In this document: piece by piece, positions 42,933-55,303 of the stretch
Position numbering within the stretch: position 1 is the first letter of the stretch
Layout: every line of letters starts with the position of its first letter
Made by a program: the position numbers and the translations under genes
NCBI GenBank assembly: GCA_011947345.1
Contig: JAAVTG010000082.1
Span: 1-64,000, forward strand
DNA length: 64,000 bases
Direction: 5' to 3'
Source of the DNA: Phytophthora quininea
Lineage: Eukaryota; Oomycota; Peronosporomycetes; Peronosporales; Peronosporaceae
The notes under the pieces: generated by a model
Seen by the model: only the letters and a program-made list of their open reading frames with translations
Databases searched by the model: none
What the model was told of the DNA's origin: nothing

Positions 42933-44064
42933 ATGGCCTCTCTGATTTAACTGTTCAGCCAGATTCGTTACCTGATCGACATGCGCTGGAACCTCGTTCG
43001 TCCCAAATCCGATTCTACGAGCATCGCCTATTTGCTGGATCCCACGAAGACCGATTATTGTGCAGCGGTTCACCACGGGTAATATCCAGTGCCTCAGTTA
43101 GATCCCCAAAGAAAGCGCATAACATTCGTGTGCAAAACTACAAACAATTCCATTGGATAGCCCATCAGAGCGGTAGCCCAGCAGGCGTTTGTAAATGCAA
43201 ACCATCTGCGAAAGCAAAACCATGGTGTGGTGAACGCCTTGAGACCTTTCGTGTAGGCAATCATGCTCTCGGGTTGACGAGATGGGTGACAAGGCGTTGG
43301 TAGTGACCTGGATCAAGCTATTCGTGATCACAAAAGCTGACCCAATTTGTTTCGAGGAAAGAACCGTATCGCTGGGAAGAGTAACTATGTACATGCGTCT
43401 CGAGACGTCGTGCTGAATTCGTGATCACCGATGAAACGACCGCATAACGGCTAAGAACTGTATATGAGCTGACTAGGCCTGAGGTCATGGAAGACTCGTG
43501 ACAGGTGATGAAAGCCACTCGGAAGGGCGTTGACACAAGCCTGTCACGTTAACTTTGATGGAGTACAGCATAACAGCGATCAAGCACCGATCAAAGAGCC
43601 TATTGTTCGCGATCACGGAAGTGTTACGAATCGACACAAAATATAGAAAGTGCGAGCTCTCCCATGTGGAATCACCGTGGTCATTGCGCTTTCGACGAAG
43701 GCTTCGTCGCCTATTGCGGTAGTACTGTGCTTAGCTATTCTCACTAACCTTTCCTCTTCGAACTGCAAAGCTTTTTGGAAATTCACAGTTCGTTTAGAAC
43801 TGTGAATTGTGTAGCACATTCACACGCATAACGCAAAACGCGTATCGCTGTTTTTACTGGTATCACGAGAGATACCGGTATGTGTATGGTATGGTATATG
43901 TTACAGCATTCCAAAGACAACAGGCCACCCCGAAGCGCCTTTTGAATTAAATGAGCGCAACCGCGTCCACTTTTTTATCAATTGCTCCAGCTCATCTCAA
44001 GGCCGAACTTGCCATGCCTCCATTCCCGAATTCACTAGATTGGTCTCAGGCGCGGTGTTGACAG
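42933..44064. other. AT-rich stretch, no supported gene
   Basis: Nothing recognised apart from short frames. Confidence 0.4.
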
Positions 44065-47000
44065 GTGGCCATGGCCAGTGGAAGGCATCCAGGTAAAAAC
44101 AAAAGAACGATTTCAGGCGAACCGAGCACTGATGACGAGAGTGATTTCGGTGTGGATCGGCAGCGAGAGCTTAACGCATGGAATGAAGAACGATGGAGTA
44201 GATGTTTGCTGGAAGCCCGCTGTATTAGAGAGATGCATAAGAAGGGAGATATAATGATTAACAAGACGATGGAGATGAATCAAATTCGTCAGCGATGTTA
44301 GTGTACCAAAAGAGTTGACAAGTGTTGAGAGCTCCAAAACCGGCGATGCGGTTGATGACGGAATTTAAACCCTGTATGCACCGCAAACGCAGGGATGCGG
44401 TGCGGGTAGTTCCGCTCGGATCCCCACAGTGTGGAGACTGCACGAACATACGCCCTCCTGCAAGCTCTAAGATGCAGTAGCGCCAGTGATCTTTGACAAC
44501 GAGCTCAGTATCGAAGATCGTATAACACGCATCGATGGATTACGGTCCGCTCTAGGTCTACAAGGCCTCGACGAATGCGTATGTGCATTTTGCGACAGAC
44601 TCGTTCTGCGGCAAAACGCTCGTCGCGTCGATGATGTTGATACCAGTTACCTACATATGATGAGGAAATCACTTTATATCAACACGTCGGAGCTCCCAAG
44701 CAAGCTCGTGGATCAGTACCGGGTCCCTGACCATCTAGCAGCTATTTGCGATACCTTGATCTCACCTCGAGCAATAAATTACTACACCAGCAAGGACAGC
44801 ATTCTGCGTTCGTGGATGTTTGTTTGTGATGATTGTGATCGCTGTATTCGGAGTGGAAAGCTTCCTAAGTTTGCTGTCGCGAATGGATTTTTCATCAGCA
44901 AATTACCTGAAACCTTGTGCAAGTTGACACTGCCAGAACGATTTATGACGCAACTGTCAACTGTAATTGCCATGGCTAGAGTCATGCGAGGTGGACGCCA
45001 CCGGTGCATTCGATTGCATTGCATCGCGTTCTATTGCACCCCAGCCCACCTGTTTGTCTACTTCCCGAACTTTTCACCTTGGTCGCATTTGACGGAATTT
45101 CGTTGAACAACACGCACATCCAGATTCGTATTCGTTGTCAACGCTTTCCCTGTCTTCTCGAATACGAGAATATCAGCGCCGAGCAATTGCGGCGGACGCT
45201 ACTCAACAACGAATGTCGTCGTCATGGCTGTTTGCCTCGAAACCTGACGGTAATCCCGTTGTCCAGCGCTTTTTGAAGACTGTAGAAGTTGGCATTGTTC
45301 GGTATGGGGTAGCAACAGTGAACGAGCGTAATGCCGTCACAAATCATTTGCTTATCAGGCCCGACTCGTCCAGCCAGCTTTATTCATCACTCTAACACCG
45401 AATACGGACAATTCATTGGCGCTGGCGAATTATGCAGGAGTTTCCTCTATTGAAACATTATTTGACATGCTGGAGACTCGACTACCTAGTAAAACTGTGT
45501 TACGTGAAGTGAGTCGAGGAAACAACTGCGTAATTGTTTATGCGTCAGGTTGATGCATACATCCGGTATGCACTGGGGACTGATCCAGCAACACATAAGC
45601 GACTATTTCGCAGGCTTTTGGCGATGGAAAGGCCTACTTCGGTATGGTAGAGACCCAGGGTCGTGGTACCCTCACATCTACTACTTAATATGGCTAGATA
45701 ACTGTCCTCCCAACTCTGTGTCTGTCAAGAAACTGTTGTGCCCACACCTAGGAAATGAATTCCGCAAACGAGTTTCATCGTATGCAGACAGTATTGTAAG
45801 GAGTGATTTACCTATCGCGCTTGACGGATGCGGCTGTTCCAATTGCGGAGCAAATTTTGACAACTTGGTGGGGTTACCTATTCCAGACGTGGCAAGGCGA
45901 AAAACACAACGAGGCCATCATAGATCCCGATCTCGACTCAACATGGCGGAACCGCTGTTAAGTGAGTGTCGCTCTTGTAGTGCTCAACTCAGCTCTCAGC
46001 ATCTCATTCGCAATGCTCTGCTGAAATACCGTCCAAGTGTTTGGCCAAAATGGGAACGCCCCTTATTGTCCGCAGAAATTGAGAAACAGGCATGTGATGA
46101 GTCCAATTGCCGAAACTCAAAACAACGAGCTATCGACAAAGTCGTTGATCGTGAAACTCTGTATTCAAGCTTCTGCAGCGAGGGCTTGACTTACGAAAAT
46201 GATTTAATGACGTCAGAGCTACTAGAAAATCTCAACCAGCCCAAAATGCCGCTCTGCGATGGTGACGAAAACCCTTTTCGCAACGATGATTTGACTAGGT
46301 TATTTGAAATACTACTTCCGTCTTCATCGGATTCTAGGATGTCAAATAAATCTTTGGATTATATATGGTTTCCACCCTAGCTGTCCTTTTCAACCAGCAT
46401 CTTTGGTCACACACGACGAGCTGCTTTGAGAGGTCTGGAGTAACGGCAAACGATACATATTGTCGATATCGTTTTCTCGCCCTCACGTGGACGAGACGTC
46501 TTTTGGATCTGTTGGTCTACAATTGAAGAGGACGCTTGGTCGCGAATTTGTGAATAGATTCAATTACGAAATTATGCCCACCTTTAGGTGTAATCATGAC
46601 GTTCGGATCTTACTGGGGGACATGACGCCACCGAGCGAATTCACTACTACTGTAAGTACGTTACCAAGCAGCAAAAACGTTTAGACTCTCAAATGACTGT
46701 AGCCGTTGCTGCGTTAAAGCGCAGAAAAATGCGTGAGCAAGTTGAAAATGAGGATATTACCAACTCTCGACTGCTCAAAAACGAGTAGCTGCGCTAATAT
46801 ACAGCTTAACTAATTGACAAGAAATAGCAGGTCCGCTCGCTGCTGTGTATATTTACCGTGGGTCGTGTTGCTACTCGAGTGCAAAATGCGCTACGGTCTC
46901 GCTCGGAGATATCATTCGGCAGTTCATGAGCATGGGAAAGTATTCGTGTGATATAGTAACGGAAATTACAACTTGACTGAATCCAATTTCCTCGTGGTGT

Positions 47001-49288
47001 CGTATATCGATGGTTACATTTATCGAGATGAGGGTATTTCAGAGGAAAAAATGCACACACGCATCGGAACGTTGGCTAATCTTTCTTGATGAACATCCAC
47101 TAAAGAGTACGCATTGTTTAGGAAAGAGATATAAAGAGGTTGTCCCGGTCATCCAAAGTTTCCGAATGCCACGTGAGGGATGAGGAGAATCGCTGGGGAA
47201 GCAATGCAAGTATGCTGTGCTTTCGTTAGTGCTGTTCAAACCATTTCGAGGGCTGGATGAAATTGTTGATTCTGCAAAGGCTTTAAGTGAGCAAACTTGG
47301 ATAGATAGTTTTCAGCTCTGGGAACCAGATTGTAACCAATTTGCTCTTACTATCATGCAAAATATGGCTGACTACTACTGCGGGTTTGACAAGACAAAAC
47401 TACAAAGATAACTAGCTATCAGAGACAACACAGCGCCTCAAACCGAAGTAGTGGAGGCTAAAAATGAACATCACGGTGATAGCGATGATAACAGCGATAA
47501 CGACGATCTATTATACGATGGTGATCTTTTGGTGGACGATATAGGCAACAATGATCACGGTCCCGATGATTCAGCGTTGCTAAACATGTGGGAGGTTGAA
47601 GCCGATCCTAACTTCATTCTGGAGAGCTCCGATTTGAATCCTTCCACTTCTCCGACACCAGCCAAGCCTGACAACAAAATTGCTTCCATTATCGACATTT
47701 TTCGAGCACGTCGAATGCTTCACAACACCGCTGAAAACGTGGCAAGGAAAACATGCATTGATTGCTCACTTCTTCACCTACCACCCGTAGAAAGGTTAAA
47801 GAAATGGGTTAAAAATGTTGACACCGACAATATGCTGTGTTTGATGCCACCCACAACAATGAAGACTCGACCAACAGAAGTGGTAGAGTTACTGAATAAT
47901 TCGCTGACTTCGTCTCAAATGGAATGACACCCTTCTGAAAACCTATCTAGCACCCCTCATCCAACCAAAACCTTCTCTAGCATCGCAGAGATCTCAATGG
48001 CTTTCACGCTTAACGAGAGACAGCATTTGGCATTTAAAGCGATCGGAAGGTCTCTGTTGATGAGGTGGAGACATGCAGAGGCATCATATGATACTGGCGA
48101 CAGTTCACTTTCAGCTCTGAGAGAGTCGCAACTTCTGATGTTCCTAGCAGGCGAGGGAGGAACAGGAAAAGTCCAATTGTGGATGCGGTGCAGTCACGGT
48201 GTGTAAGTCGGGGCCGTTTTCAAAGCATTATTAAAACGGCCTTGACTGGAAAGGCAGCAACTCTCATCCACGGACGCACGCTAACAGGGTTTTCACTTCA
48301 GCTTCAGAAACGCCGTGCAATTACAAACCTCGATCTCATCATCATCGATGAAGTGTCGATGAAGTGTCGATGATGAAAAAAATAACTCTCATAGTTGGAT
48401 AAACGGTTGCGTAGAACAATACAGATCGGCGATATTCCTTTTGGAGGGGTTCTCATTGTTGTAGTAGGAGATTTTCTTCAATTGCCACCTGTTGGGGGCG
48501 ATCCAATTTACAATGACCCTACACTCAAGGTAAAGTTGGTCTGGGAAGATCTAGCCGGGTACCAGCTATGGTGGGAATTTAATAGTATCGTCATTTTGAA
48601 GGAGTCTGTCCGCTTCAAACGAGACCCAGAATGAGGTTGCGGGTGCCATCAAGCGCGTCTTGGTATTTGGACACCAGAGTTTGTGCGCATTATTAATTCT
48701 CGACTTTTGCCATCCAAAGACGTCGTGAAGGCCTCGGATATTAACAACAAGTATAGTACATTCGTGTCACCATACAACTCGACCAGAACATCGAACAACA
48801 ATTTATTCGTTTCAACAGCAGTTCAATTACTTCCAACTGGTGAGTATCCCGTTCATGTTGTAGCAGACTTCAAGGGAATTTGTCTTCAATCGGACACGTG
48901 AATTGTGTTCAAGTAGGACGCTCCTAGACTCGAAGTTTGGTCGTATGGCGCCACATTTGGATTTGATAATAGGTATACCCATACCCATTGCAAAAATACC
49001 CGTGCAGCAAAATTGCTAGCTAATGTGACTCTGAGTCGCTTGGAGGCAATTATTTATCATCCTGACACGAAATCAAAGAGTACTGGCAGAGGAATTCGTC
49101 GAATTCAATCTCAATCACTTCCAACTCTATTCCCTAACCCTACTATCGACTACCAAGTCTCGGCTGCATACTCTACACCCCGGACAGAAGTTAATAGGAA
49201 AACCACGAGATTATGCATGAAGCTGTGCATTCACGAAGTAAAAATAATACGAAACAATTCACGACAAATGGACATATATTATCCATAG
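44065..49288 (+). mobile_element. Helitron, degenerate Rep-helicase element
   Basis: A chain of + frames in Helitron order. At 44486-45106 a Cys-rich N-terminal domain occurs (CAFCDRLV, FVCDDCDRCIRSGKLPKFAV, RGGRHRCIRLH). At 45383-45480 there is an LTPNTDNSLALANYAG block in a frame without ATG, and at 46560-46760 FNYEIMPTFRCNHDVRILLG followed by YCKYVTKQQKRLD, the Rep tyrosine motif (Y-x2-K-Y-x2-K). At 47217-47411 comes a spacer domain (TIMQNMADYYCGFDKTKL). At 47997-48901 a PIF1-type helicase has LNERQHLAF, the Walker A FLAGEGGTGK, DLIIIDEVSM and VVVGDFLQLPPVGGDP. Many stops and shifts show it is dead. The 5' TC and 3' CTRR ends were not located. The stretch before 44486 is assigned only tentatively. 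Confidence 0.7.
47997..48901 (+). pseudogene. PIF1-type helicase part of the Helitron
   Basis: Walker A (GEGGTGK) occurs in the first frame; the DEAD-like IIIDEVSM and GDFLQLPPV motifs occur in the next two. Three frame changes in 900 bp. A short duplication (GATGAAGTGTC repeated at about 48348-48372) causes one of them. Confidence 0.7.
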
Positions 49289-49351
49289 TCAGCTGTCCCA
49301 CAACGCGCTAAAAGAAATTGTGATACGACACACTACAACTAGGCGATCATG

Positions 49352-50174
49352 CAGTAACTAAGCACAGAGCCGCCTCCCGTTACTCCTCCATATGACGCCC
49401 ATTGAGCTTGAAGTAGAATCTACGGAAGCGGTTGAGGTGTCGGCGAAGCGAGATCGCATTGGGCGCGACGTAGTCATAGTTCCAGACGAAGCACAAAAGG
49501 TCATCGAAGCGGTGAGTGTCTTCAAACACTTGAAAAGATGCGGCTGGTGATCGTGACGGCGCACAAAACCTGACATGTCTAGGAAGGCACGGACACAGAG
49601 ATTGTTGGTTGGATAGCCCACCGGCGCGTAAATTAACCCCTAAAGATAATCAAGTCCCCTTTATTGAGTTCGATCACCACGCGATTGGAACATAGAGGGA
49701 CCGGATGGTTCCACCCAAATTCGTAGAGGATTGTGTTGTCTTGCGTTGCAATCAGAGCAGTCCCAGGCAACGCACACACGTTCATTAGATTATCTTCAGA
49801 CGCTAGGGACTCGAAATCACGTCGAGCGCATTGGTCGCCACCCCCGCAATGGTCTTCAGAAGGCACCACTCGTTGTCGCTTGATGCCGGGAAGATCGTCC
49901 GGTAGGAAATCATGAGTATGCGTGTCAGGTCACGCGATTGTTGTTAGGGAAGTACAGCTTGGCTGCGGTGCTCATCAACAAACATGCAGTCCCTGCTTTC
50001 GGGGCGCCAGAACAGCGTATTGCTGAAGCGTGCCAGCTCTCGCAATGTGTTGACCTCAGGCTCTGAGACGGCCCGGTAGAGGATAACGAATTCTTGAGTT
50101 ACAAAGTTTTGACGCACTTGTATGGACGTAGCAGAAAATAGGTGGTTGTTGGTCGGGTGGGTGGTGGAGTTCAA
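49352..50174 (-). pseudogene. Possible 2-oxoglutarate oxygenase-like remnant
   Basis: On the minus strand, ALIATQDNTILYEFGWNH, VVIELNKGDLIIFRG and, after a frame change, GYPTNNLCVRAFLDMSG follow the order of a double-stranded beta-helix oxygenase C-terminus, with a metal His expected just after the FRG block and an Arg in the last strand. A preceding piece at 50174-49944 (FVILYRAVSEPEVNTLRELA) may be its N-terminus. The identity is uncertain, and it may be cargo of a transposon. Confidence 0.3.
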
Positions 50175-51454
50175 ATTCGAAAATAGTACTTCATAATTCG
50201 TATGCAGACACGACTACGCCTCGGACAAAGTGAATGGTGTTGCAACACTTTCATCAGGGGCAAACCTATTGATCCATTCATATAACTTGAGTCCATTTGG
50301 CATGTTCAGGATACAAGTTTTCATGGAATGTCTTCAAAGTTTATTAACGCTCCAACCAACTCCAATGAGAGATTGTGTGCAATACAGAAGAGAGTGTTGC
50401 CATCTGACGACTACCCCAGGTACTAGCTGTCATTTCGAACTTTAATTACCTTAGCTACGCACCCGTGGTGCGTCAGTTTAAAAACATGACTGTTGTTAGG
50501 TACAGGTACGCACCCGAAGATATTTAACGGGAACGTGGAAAGCAAAACCAAGAGTGAGACGACAGCTTCATTAAATTGAAAAGAGGACTGTCATACCTTG
50601 ATGTCCCGTGATTGCAGTCCGTAGCAGTTGTATGATTTGCCGTGATGGTATATGTGCGTTGGGTGAGGCTATTTACCATAAACCTCAGCGGCCATTGCAT
50701 CATTTCCCGATGGTTGGCAAGTTGCTCAAATGCCAGGTGGAAGCAACTACTACTTCTGCTAAGAAGCCGTCGAAGATTGGCAAGAAAGGTGTCGCCACCC
50801 CGATACCCACTTGAGTCGACGCTTCCGCTGTGACAACACCGACTCAACAGCTTACGTACCGACAATCACTCCCTACCAGTGAATGGCGGAATTACTAGCG
50901 GTGCGTGCAGATCAACAAGGCTCAACTCCTTTCGCTGTGTCAACGGTGGACGGTAAGACATTTCCAGCAAGAATAATCTGCAAGGATTATGATTCTCAAC
51001 TGACATCGTTGATGCGTGTAGAGTGCGCCAAGTCCTGCTCGATGGCGAGCATAACGGCAGAGTTGTCATGAGAATGAAGCTGTTGTGAATTTCGGATCAT
51101 TCCTATCCGTGACAGACATATTTCAGGTAAGGACACATTTCAGGTAAAGGGCCTCATATATAAATTCTAGTTAATAAGGGAAAAAAGACGCCAACTTCAA
51201 TCCTCTCCAGTTTTGATAATCCTCATCTAGGGTCGCATTGCGTATCGTAGGTTGAAAGGCGCGAAAATCCTCGTTCGAATTAGCCATCGCGCGCGCTGCT
51301 CCGACCTCTCTAGCCAACACCGACCAAGTGAAGAACCTCTCAACACCTCCTTCATGAAGACGCCTGCGAAGAAGCAACAGAAGAAGCGCGCGCGATCCCA
51401 GTCGGCACCTGGATAGCCGCGCTTGCTGCCGTCAACGACGGGACGTCACTGTTC
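50175..51454. other. Repetitive-looking stretch, no supported gene
   Basis: Short frames on both strands. A duplicated phrase TTTCAGGTAAGGACACATTTCAGGTAAAGG occurs around 51121-51149 as two near-direct copies of TTTCAGGTAA. Nothing else was identified. Confidence 0.3.
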
Positions 51455-52062
51455 ATGGCATCACGGTCGTACGATGTGTCGTATGAACCTCTCCGACAGC
51501 GCCACAAATGGCTTGAGCCTATAGACGCTCGGCCCGGACCTCAGCTCGTTTACATTTCGGAGGGTGGCGACAAAGGACTTATAGAGATCGTCTTTTACCG
51601 CGCTCTTCATGGCGTGTGCATTGATTTTGACGAGCTGCGATACATGCTGCGTCATGTAGCGGAAACCGGCAATCGTCGATTGACCGATGATTTTCCAAAC
51701 GACAAGTATGTCACACATTGGATAGCAAGGCATCCGGATATATCTATCCGACGTTCTCAACTTTTGGATGTAAAGCGAGCTGAAAGCTCGTCCCCCAAGC
51801 CGTGGCGAGATACTACAACAACGTGAAAGCCGTTTTGACGGAATTGAATCTGTTTGGCAAGCCAGAACGCATCTGGAACTGTGATGAAACTGGGGTCTGT
51901 CCTCTAGGACGCGGTGATGAACGGGCGATCTGCCCCAAGGGACTAAGAGCCAACGTCCGGGAAGTAGTGACCGCGAGAAGACTAGCATTATGGCTTGTGT
52001 TGGTGCTTCTGATGAAAGAATGCCGCCGATGTACATTTTCAAAGGCACGTACCGAAAGTTGA
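51455..52062 (+). mobile_element. pogo/Tigger-like DDE transposase remnant
   Basis: The first part (51455-51826) has a CENP-B-like helix-turn-helix region (YVTHWIARHPDISIRRSQLL, then VKRAESSSPKPW). The second frame (51802-52062) has ERIWNCDETGVCPLGRG, the DET motif with the first catalytic Asp of pogo-type transposases. The rest of the DDE domain is missing. Confidence 0.55.
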
Positions 52063-52099
52063 GTTGCTGAGCTACAAGATGGACATTGCCAGTGCTATG

Positions 52100-52700
52100 G
52101 AGTAAATGTCCAGCCTTGCGTGGACCATCAACGCTGATTCATGGTGGCCACAAGTGTGCGTCCTGGAGGAATGGGTGATGGCGTGGCGTACTAGGAGTGG
52201 CGGATCTCTAGTCTTGCTGACACGCTTTCGAAGGGGCTGCGCTTGGTGATCGATAATGTGTACAGCAACAGCATTACACTGTCGACCCCGTTCGCTAAAC
52301 CACAAACTGAGACGGCAAGCAACGATGCGTGCGTTGTTTACCCAGCCAGCTCCGCATTTGAGTAAAATGGTCTTTGGATAGCTCGTGAATAAGTGGCAAG
52401 TGTTTAAATCGCCGTCGAAGGTGCATATGGAAACCATGGCCACGGTGGTGCCTGTGGCATGTATCCTTCATAACTGGTGCATCGATAAGCGACAGCGGCA
52501 TGACGAGGATTCGATATTGATGGCAGCACTAACGCTTTTGAACAAAGAAGAGGCTTGTGGAAGGCCTCCGGCTCCGCACGATCAGCGCCTACATATCGGA
52601 ACTTGTATACCCCCAGCGAGCCGCTCCCGTCACCACCCACACAGAAGAAATGGCACACAAGAAAGACGAGTCCCAAAATGACGCATCAAATACGACTAAG
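52100..52700 (+). mobile_element. Harbinger-like (DDE_Tnp_4) transposase remnant
   Basis: KWQVFKSPSKVHMETMATVV followed by ACILHNWCID matches the C-terminal block of PIF/Harbinger transposases. The preceding 200 bp are frame-broken. No ends were located. Confidence 0.45.
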
Positions 52701-52859
52701 GAAGCAACAGCGAGCGCGAGAGTCAAAATTGCTTCGCAATACGATCTTCAAGATGATCGACAAGAGAAATGTATCTCGTCCCGTGTACAACAAGCTTCGT
52801 GTTGCAACAGAAACGACCAGCAATATGTGATGGCAAAGCTGTGTTGACCTAGGGCTTAA

Positions 52860-53400
52860 CGACTCAATATCCAAGCTGTTCTGAGCGACTTCAGTTGGCG
52901 GCCACAGCAGGAGCCGGCGTACCATTACGACTTGACGCCACCTCGCCTTGATATACTCCATTCATCTTTTGGTCTTTACACCTGTTTTGCAATCACAAAA
53001 TGAACCCGTTAGTTGTTGAGAGCCAAACACAGCACGTCTACTTGGTGCTCACCAGAGCCATTCGCTAGATTCGAAGTTGTGTGGGCTATGATTGACGAAA
53101 ATTACCGTCAGATACCTGGCATGGCGTGGCATGAAGCTGGCTGGGTCAGGAATGAGCTCGATGGCGCCTGAATATAGTCCTACCCCGATGGCACGTGTGG
53201 TACCCATGGTGCCTGGTTAGGCATGAGCCTTAAGGAAAAGCCAAAAACATATTACCAAAAGCAAATAAAGTGTCTGGTTACTATAAGTGATTCGTTAGTA
53301 TTTCTTACCCTCCAACGCTGTTGACATAGCAGAACTACAAATCGATATAGGAAAGTTGGAAGCATGTGAAGAGCTCAAATGTAGGCAACGCTAACAGGAA
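52860..53400. other. AT-rich stretch, no supported gene
   Basis: Nothing recognised. Confidence 0.35.
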
Positions 53401-53407
53401 CTGTAAG

Positions 53408-53428
53408 CCCGGGCCCGGAGGGCCCGGG
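53408..53428. repeat. Perfect GC-only hairpin (9-bp stem)
   Basis: CCCGGGCCC, a GGA loop, then GGGCCCGGG. Each arm is itself palindromic. It stands out in an AT-rich surrounding. Confidence 0.9.
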
Positions 53429-53650
53429 GAGGGATGCCACAGTTCGTTAAAGTAGGCCCTTTGCCGTGATTACTACTGTATCCCTGTTTGACGGCAGGCC
53501 GCAACACAAAGAGGGTGAAAATCTATGGCAGGCTGCCACTGGCTTGTCCAAACGTTTTGCTTCCCCGGTTGGGCCTTGCGTAAGGCAACTTGCCTCCTCA
53601 ATAATTAGTACGAGTGTTATATTCCTGACACTAAGATACGGGCACTCAAA

Positions 53651-53704
53651 ATGGCGAGTGGGAAATACTTGCCCGGTCTGCTCTCACCGCGTGGGTTCGA
53701 GTCC
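53651..53704 (+). other. Pol III A-box/B-box pair, possible tRNA-derived SINE head
   Basis: ATGGCGAGTGGG (53651-53662) resembles an A box and GGTTCGAGTCC (53694-53704) is a near-perfect B box, at tRNA-like spacing. A proper acceptor stem does not form next to the T-arm, so a true tRNA gene is unlikely. A SINE-like head is the better reading. Confidence 0.4.
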
Positions 53705-54985
53705 CCCGCAGCAACTGATGGTGCCCGCGTTTTATCTCGGTGATGCAAGAACAGGTCGTCCATAACAGTGGGTTTCCCAGTTACCCTCAACGCGGCACAC
53801 TAGGAGCAGCGAGTTATCATACTTCCTTTATTAGACACCAAATTACAGTTTGATTATAAAAGTATCCACTTATTACGAAAAGACTATAAATTTATGTAAT
53901 AATTATAAGTACTGGACTGAAGGAAAACACCAGCAGATCGAAGTTGAGTATTTATTGGAAGCGCTCGAGTCTAGCGGCTCGACAGCACGCCGACGTCGCT
54001 CGCTTTCCAACTCATGTGCGTCGTAGACATACGAGAGCTCCAACTGCTTCGACGTCTACCTGCACCCATCGAACGACACCCAGACCCATAGCTGCCCCAA
54101 TATGTCGTTCACAGTCACCTTCTACCCCGGCGGTTCCAGCTCACCTCGTCGTCAAGACCAACAGGTAGCCGACTACTCAGCAGGCCAGCACGACTTCCAC
54201 CACCTCGACCCAGACCTCCAACCGGTTCGGCCTGCAGTACTTACGGCAAGGTGACTGCGATGTCGGTGTGCATTACCGAAGACGTGTCGCTAGCTGAGCC
54301 TGTGGATCCATCAAGCGAGGAGGGGCACGCCGGCGAGCCTCAGCTTTGATTATACCGGTGCCGTCTCCGAGAGCTACTTGACGGCAAGAACTGCGACCGA
54401 GTCGACGGTGTTGGGTTGAAACCGTGCGATGGGGCGGTTTGCGTGTTTCGCCGGCTGCGAGGTCAATATCGTGACCGAGACCAACTGCGCCAGAGAGGTA
54501 GCTATGATGACAGTTAGCTCGCTTGTTGACCAAAGTGAAGATGCCGATGGATTCGACCACGGCCGTTTGGATGGTGAACGATCGCAATGTGCGCACCAGC
54601 CAGTATGTCTACAACTGCTGTGGTGAAGTCTCTCTCGGACCTCAGCGCGTGCTGGAGGGTGAGGTGATCAGGCAAACACAGTCCAGGGCAAGGTGTCGGC
54701 GTGCTAGTCCTTCTGCGTCGGCAGTGGTTGTCCCGGTGGCGACAACTACACCACTCGTGCGGCGGACTCGGCAGTAACGTGCGATGATCATCGACAATTC
54801 AAGCACTGGCCACCATCAAGATCATTGATCTGGGTGTCATCGATTTTGATGACGATGTGGACGCTGTGTCGGCTGCTTACGTGAAGTCGGGGAAAGAGGG
54901 CTCGGTGGAGAACCTACTAAGCTAGCCACCTGTAGCAGTGAGCGATCTCGGTTATCGAGTCGTTCAAGGATGGGGTTTATTGGGT
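53705..54985. other. Stretch of broken frames, no recognised gene
   Basis: GC-richer patch at 53940-54780 with fragments in all three + frames (for example CEVNIVTETNCAREV and MPMDSTTAVWMVNDRNVRTS) that look like a decayed protein-coding gene. The family was not recognised. Confidence 0.3.
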
Positions 54986-55303
54986 TTAGTTTCCGAATCT
55001 GTACAATGTACGCTGCTGACGTTTAAGTCCATGGATTACGTTCATTGCTGTCATGGTCTTTCTGCCACGATGCTCCATGTAAGTCACAGAATCCCGAATT
55101 AGATCCGCCAGGAAAATACTCAATACAGCGCACGTCTCATTGTAGATAAGCTCCGAGATTTGTATAACACTAGTCCGACGAGCTAGACGCCTGATAGCAG
55201 GGCGGTAAATTCCGCGAATGCTATCGCGGATAATTTTTCTATGGCCTTTAGCTCCACCTGCACCAACTTGTTTGCCTTTGCCGCGACCTGATATTCTGGT
55301 CAT
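54986..55303 (-). CDS. Divergent histone H4
   Basis: An uninterrupted 105-residue frame covering the whole histone H4 fold: [70 protein letters not shown] and [12 protein letters not shown]. By hand count about 64% of positions match canonical H4, which is nearly invariant across eukaryotes. Of the tail lysines, those equivalent to K5, K8, K16 and K20 remain, and K12 does not. Several normally fixed positions have changed: the GGVKR loop reads TSVIQ, losing the Arg that enters the DNA minor groove, and the Arg equivalent to R55 is Cys. Three extra residues (TRI) follow the start Met. No intron. It lies among dead transposons, so it could be an aged retrocopy, yet it has no stop or frameshift. 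Confidence 0.8.
   Translation of the reverse strand: MTRISGRGKGKQVGAGGAKGHRKIIRDSIRGIYRPAIRRLARRTSVIQISELIYNETCAVLSIFLADLIRDSVTYMEHRGRKTMTAMNVIHGLKRQQRTLYRFGN

Noticed and set aside
53641..53730. tRNA gene
   Set aside because: A and B boxes are present, but the acceptor stem does not pair next to the T-arm, and no anticodon arm is convincing.
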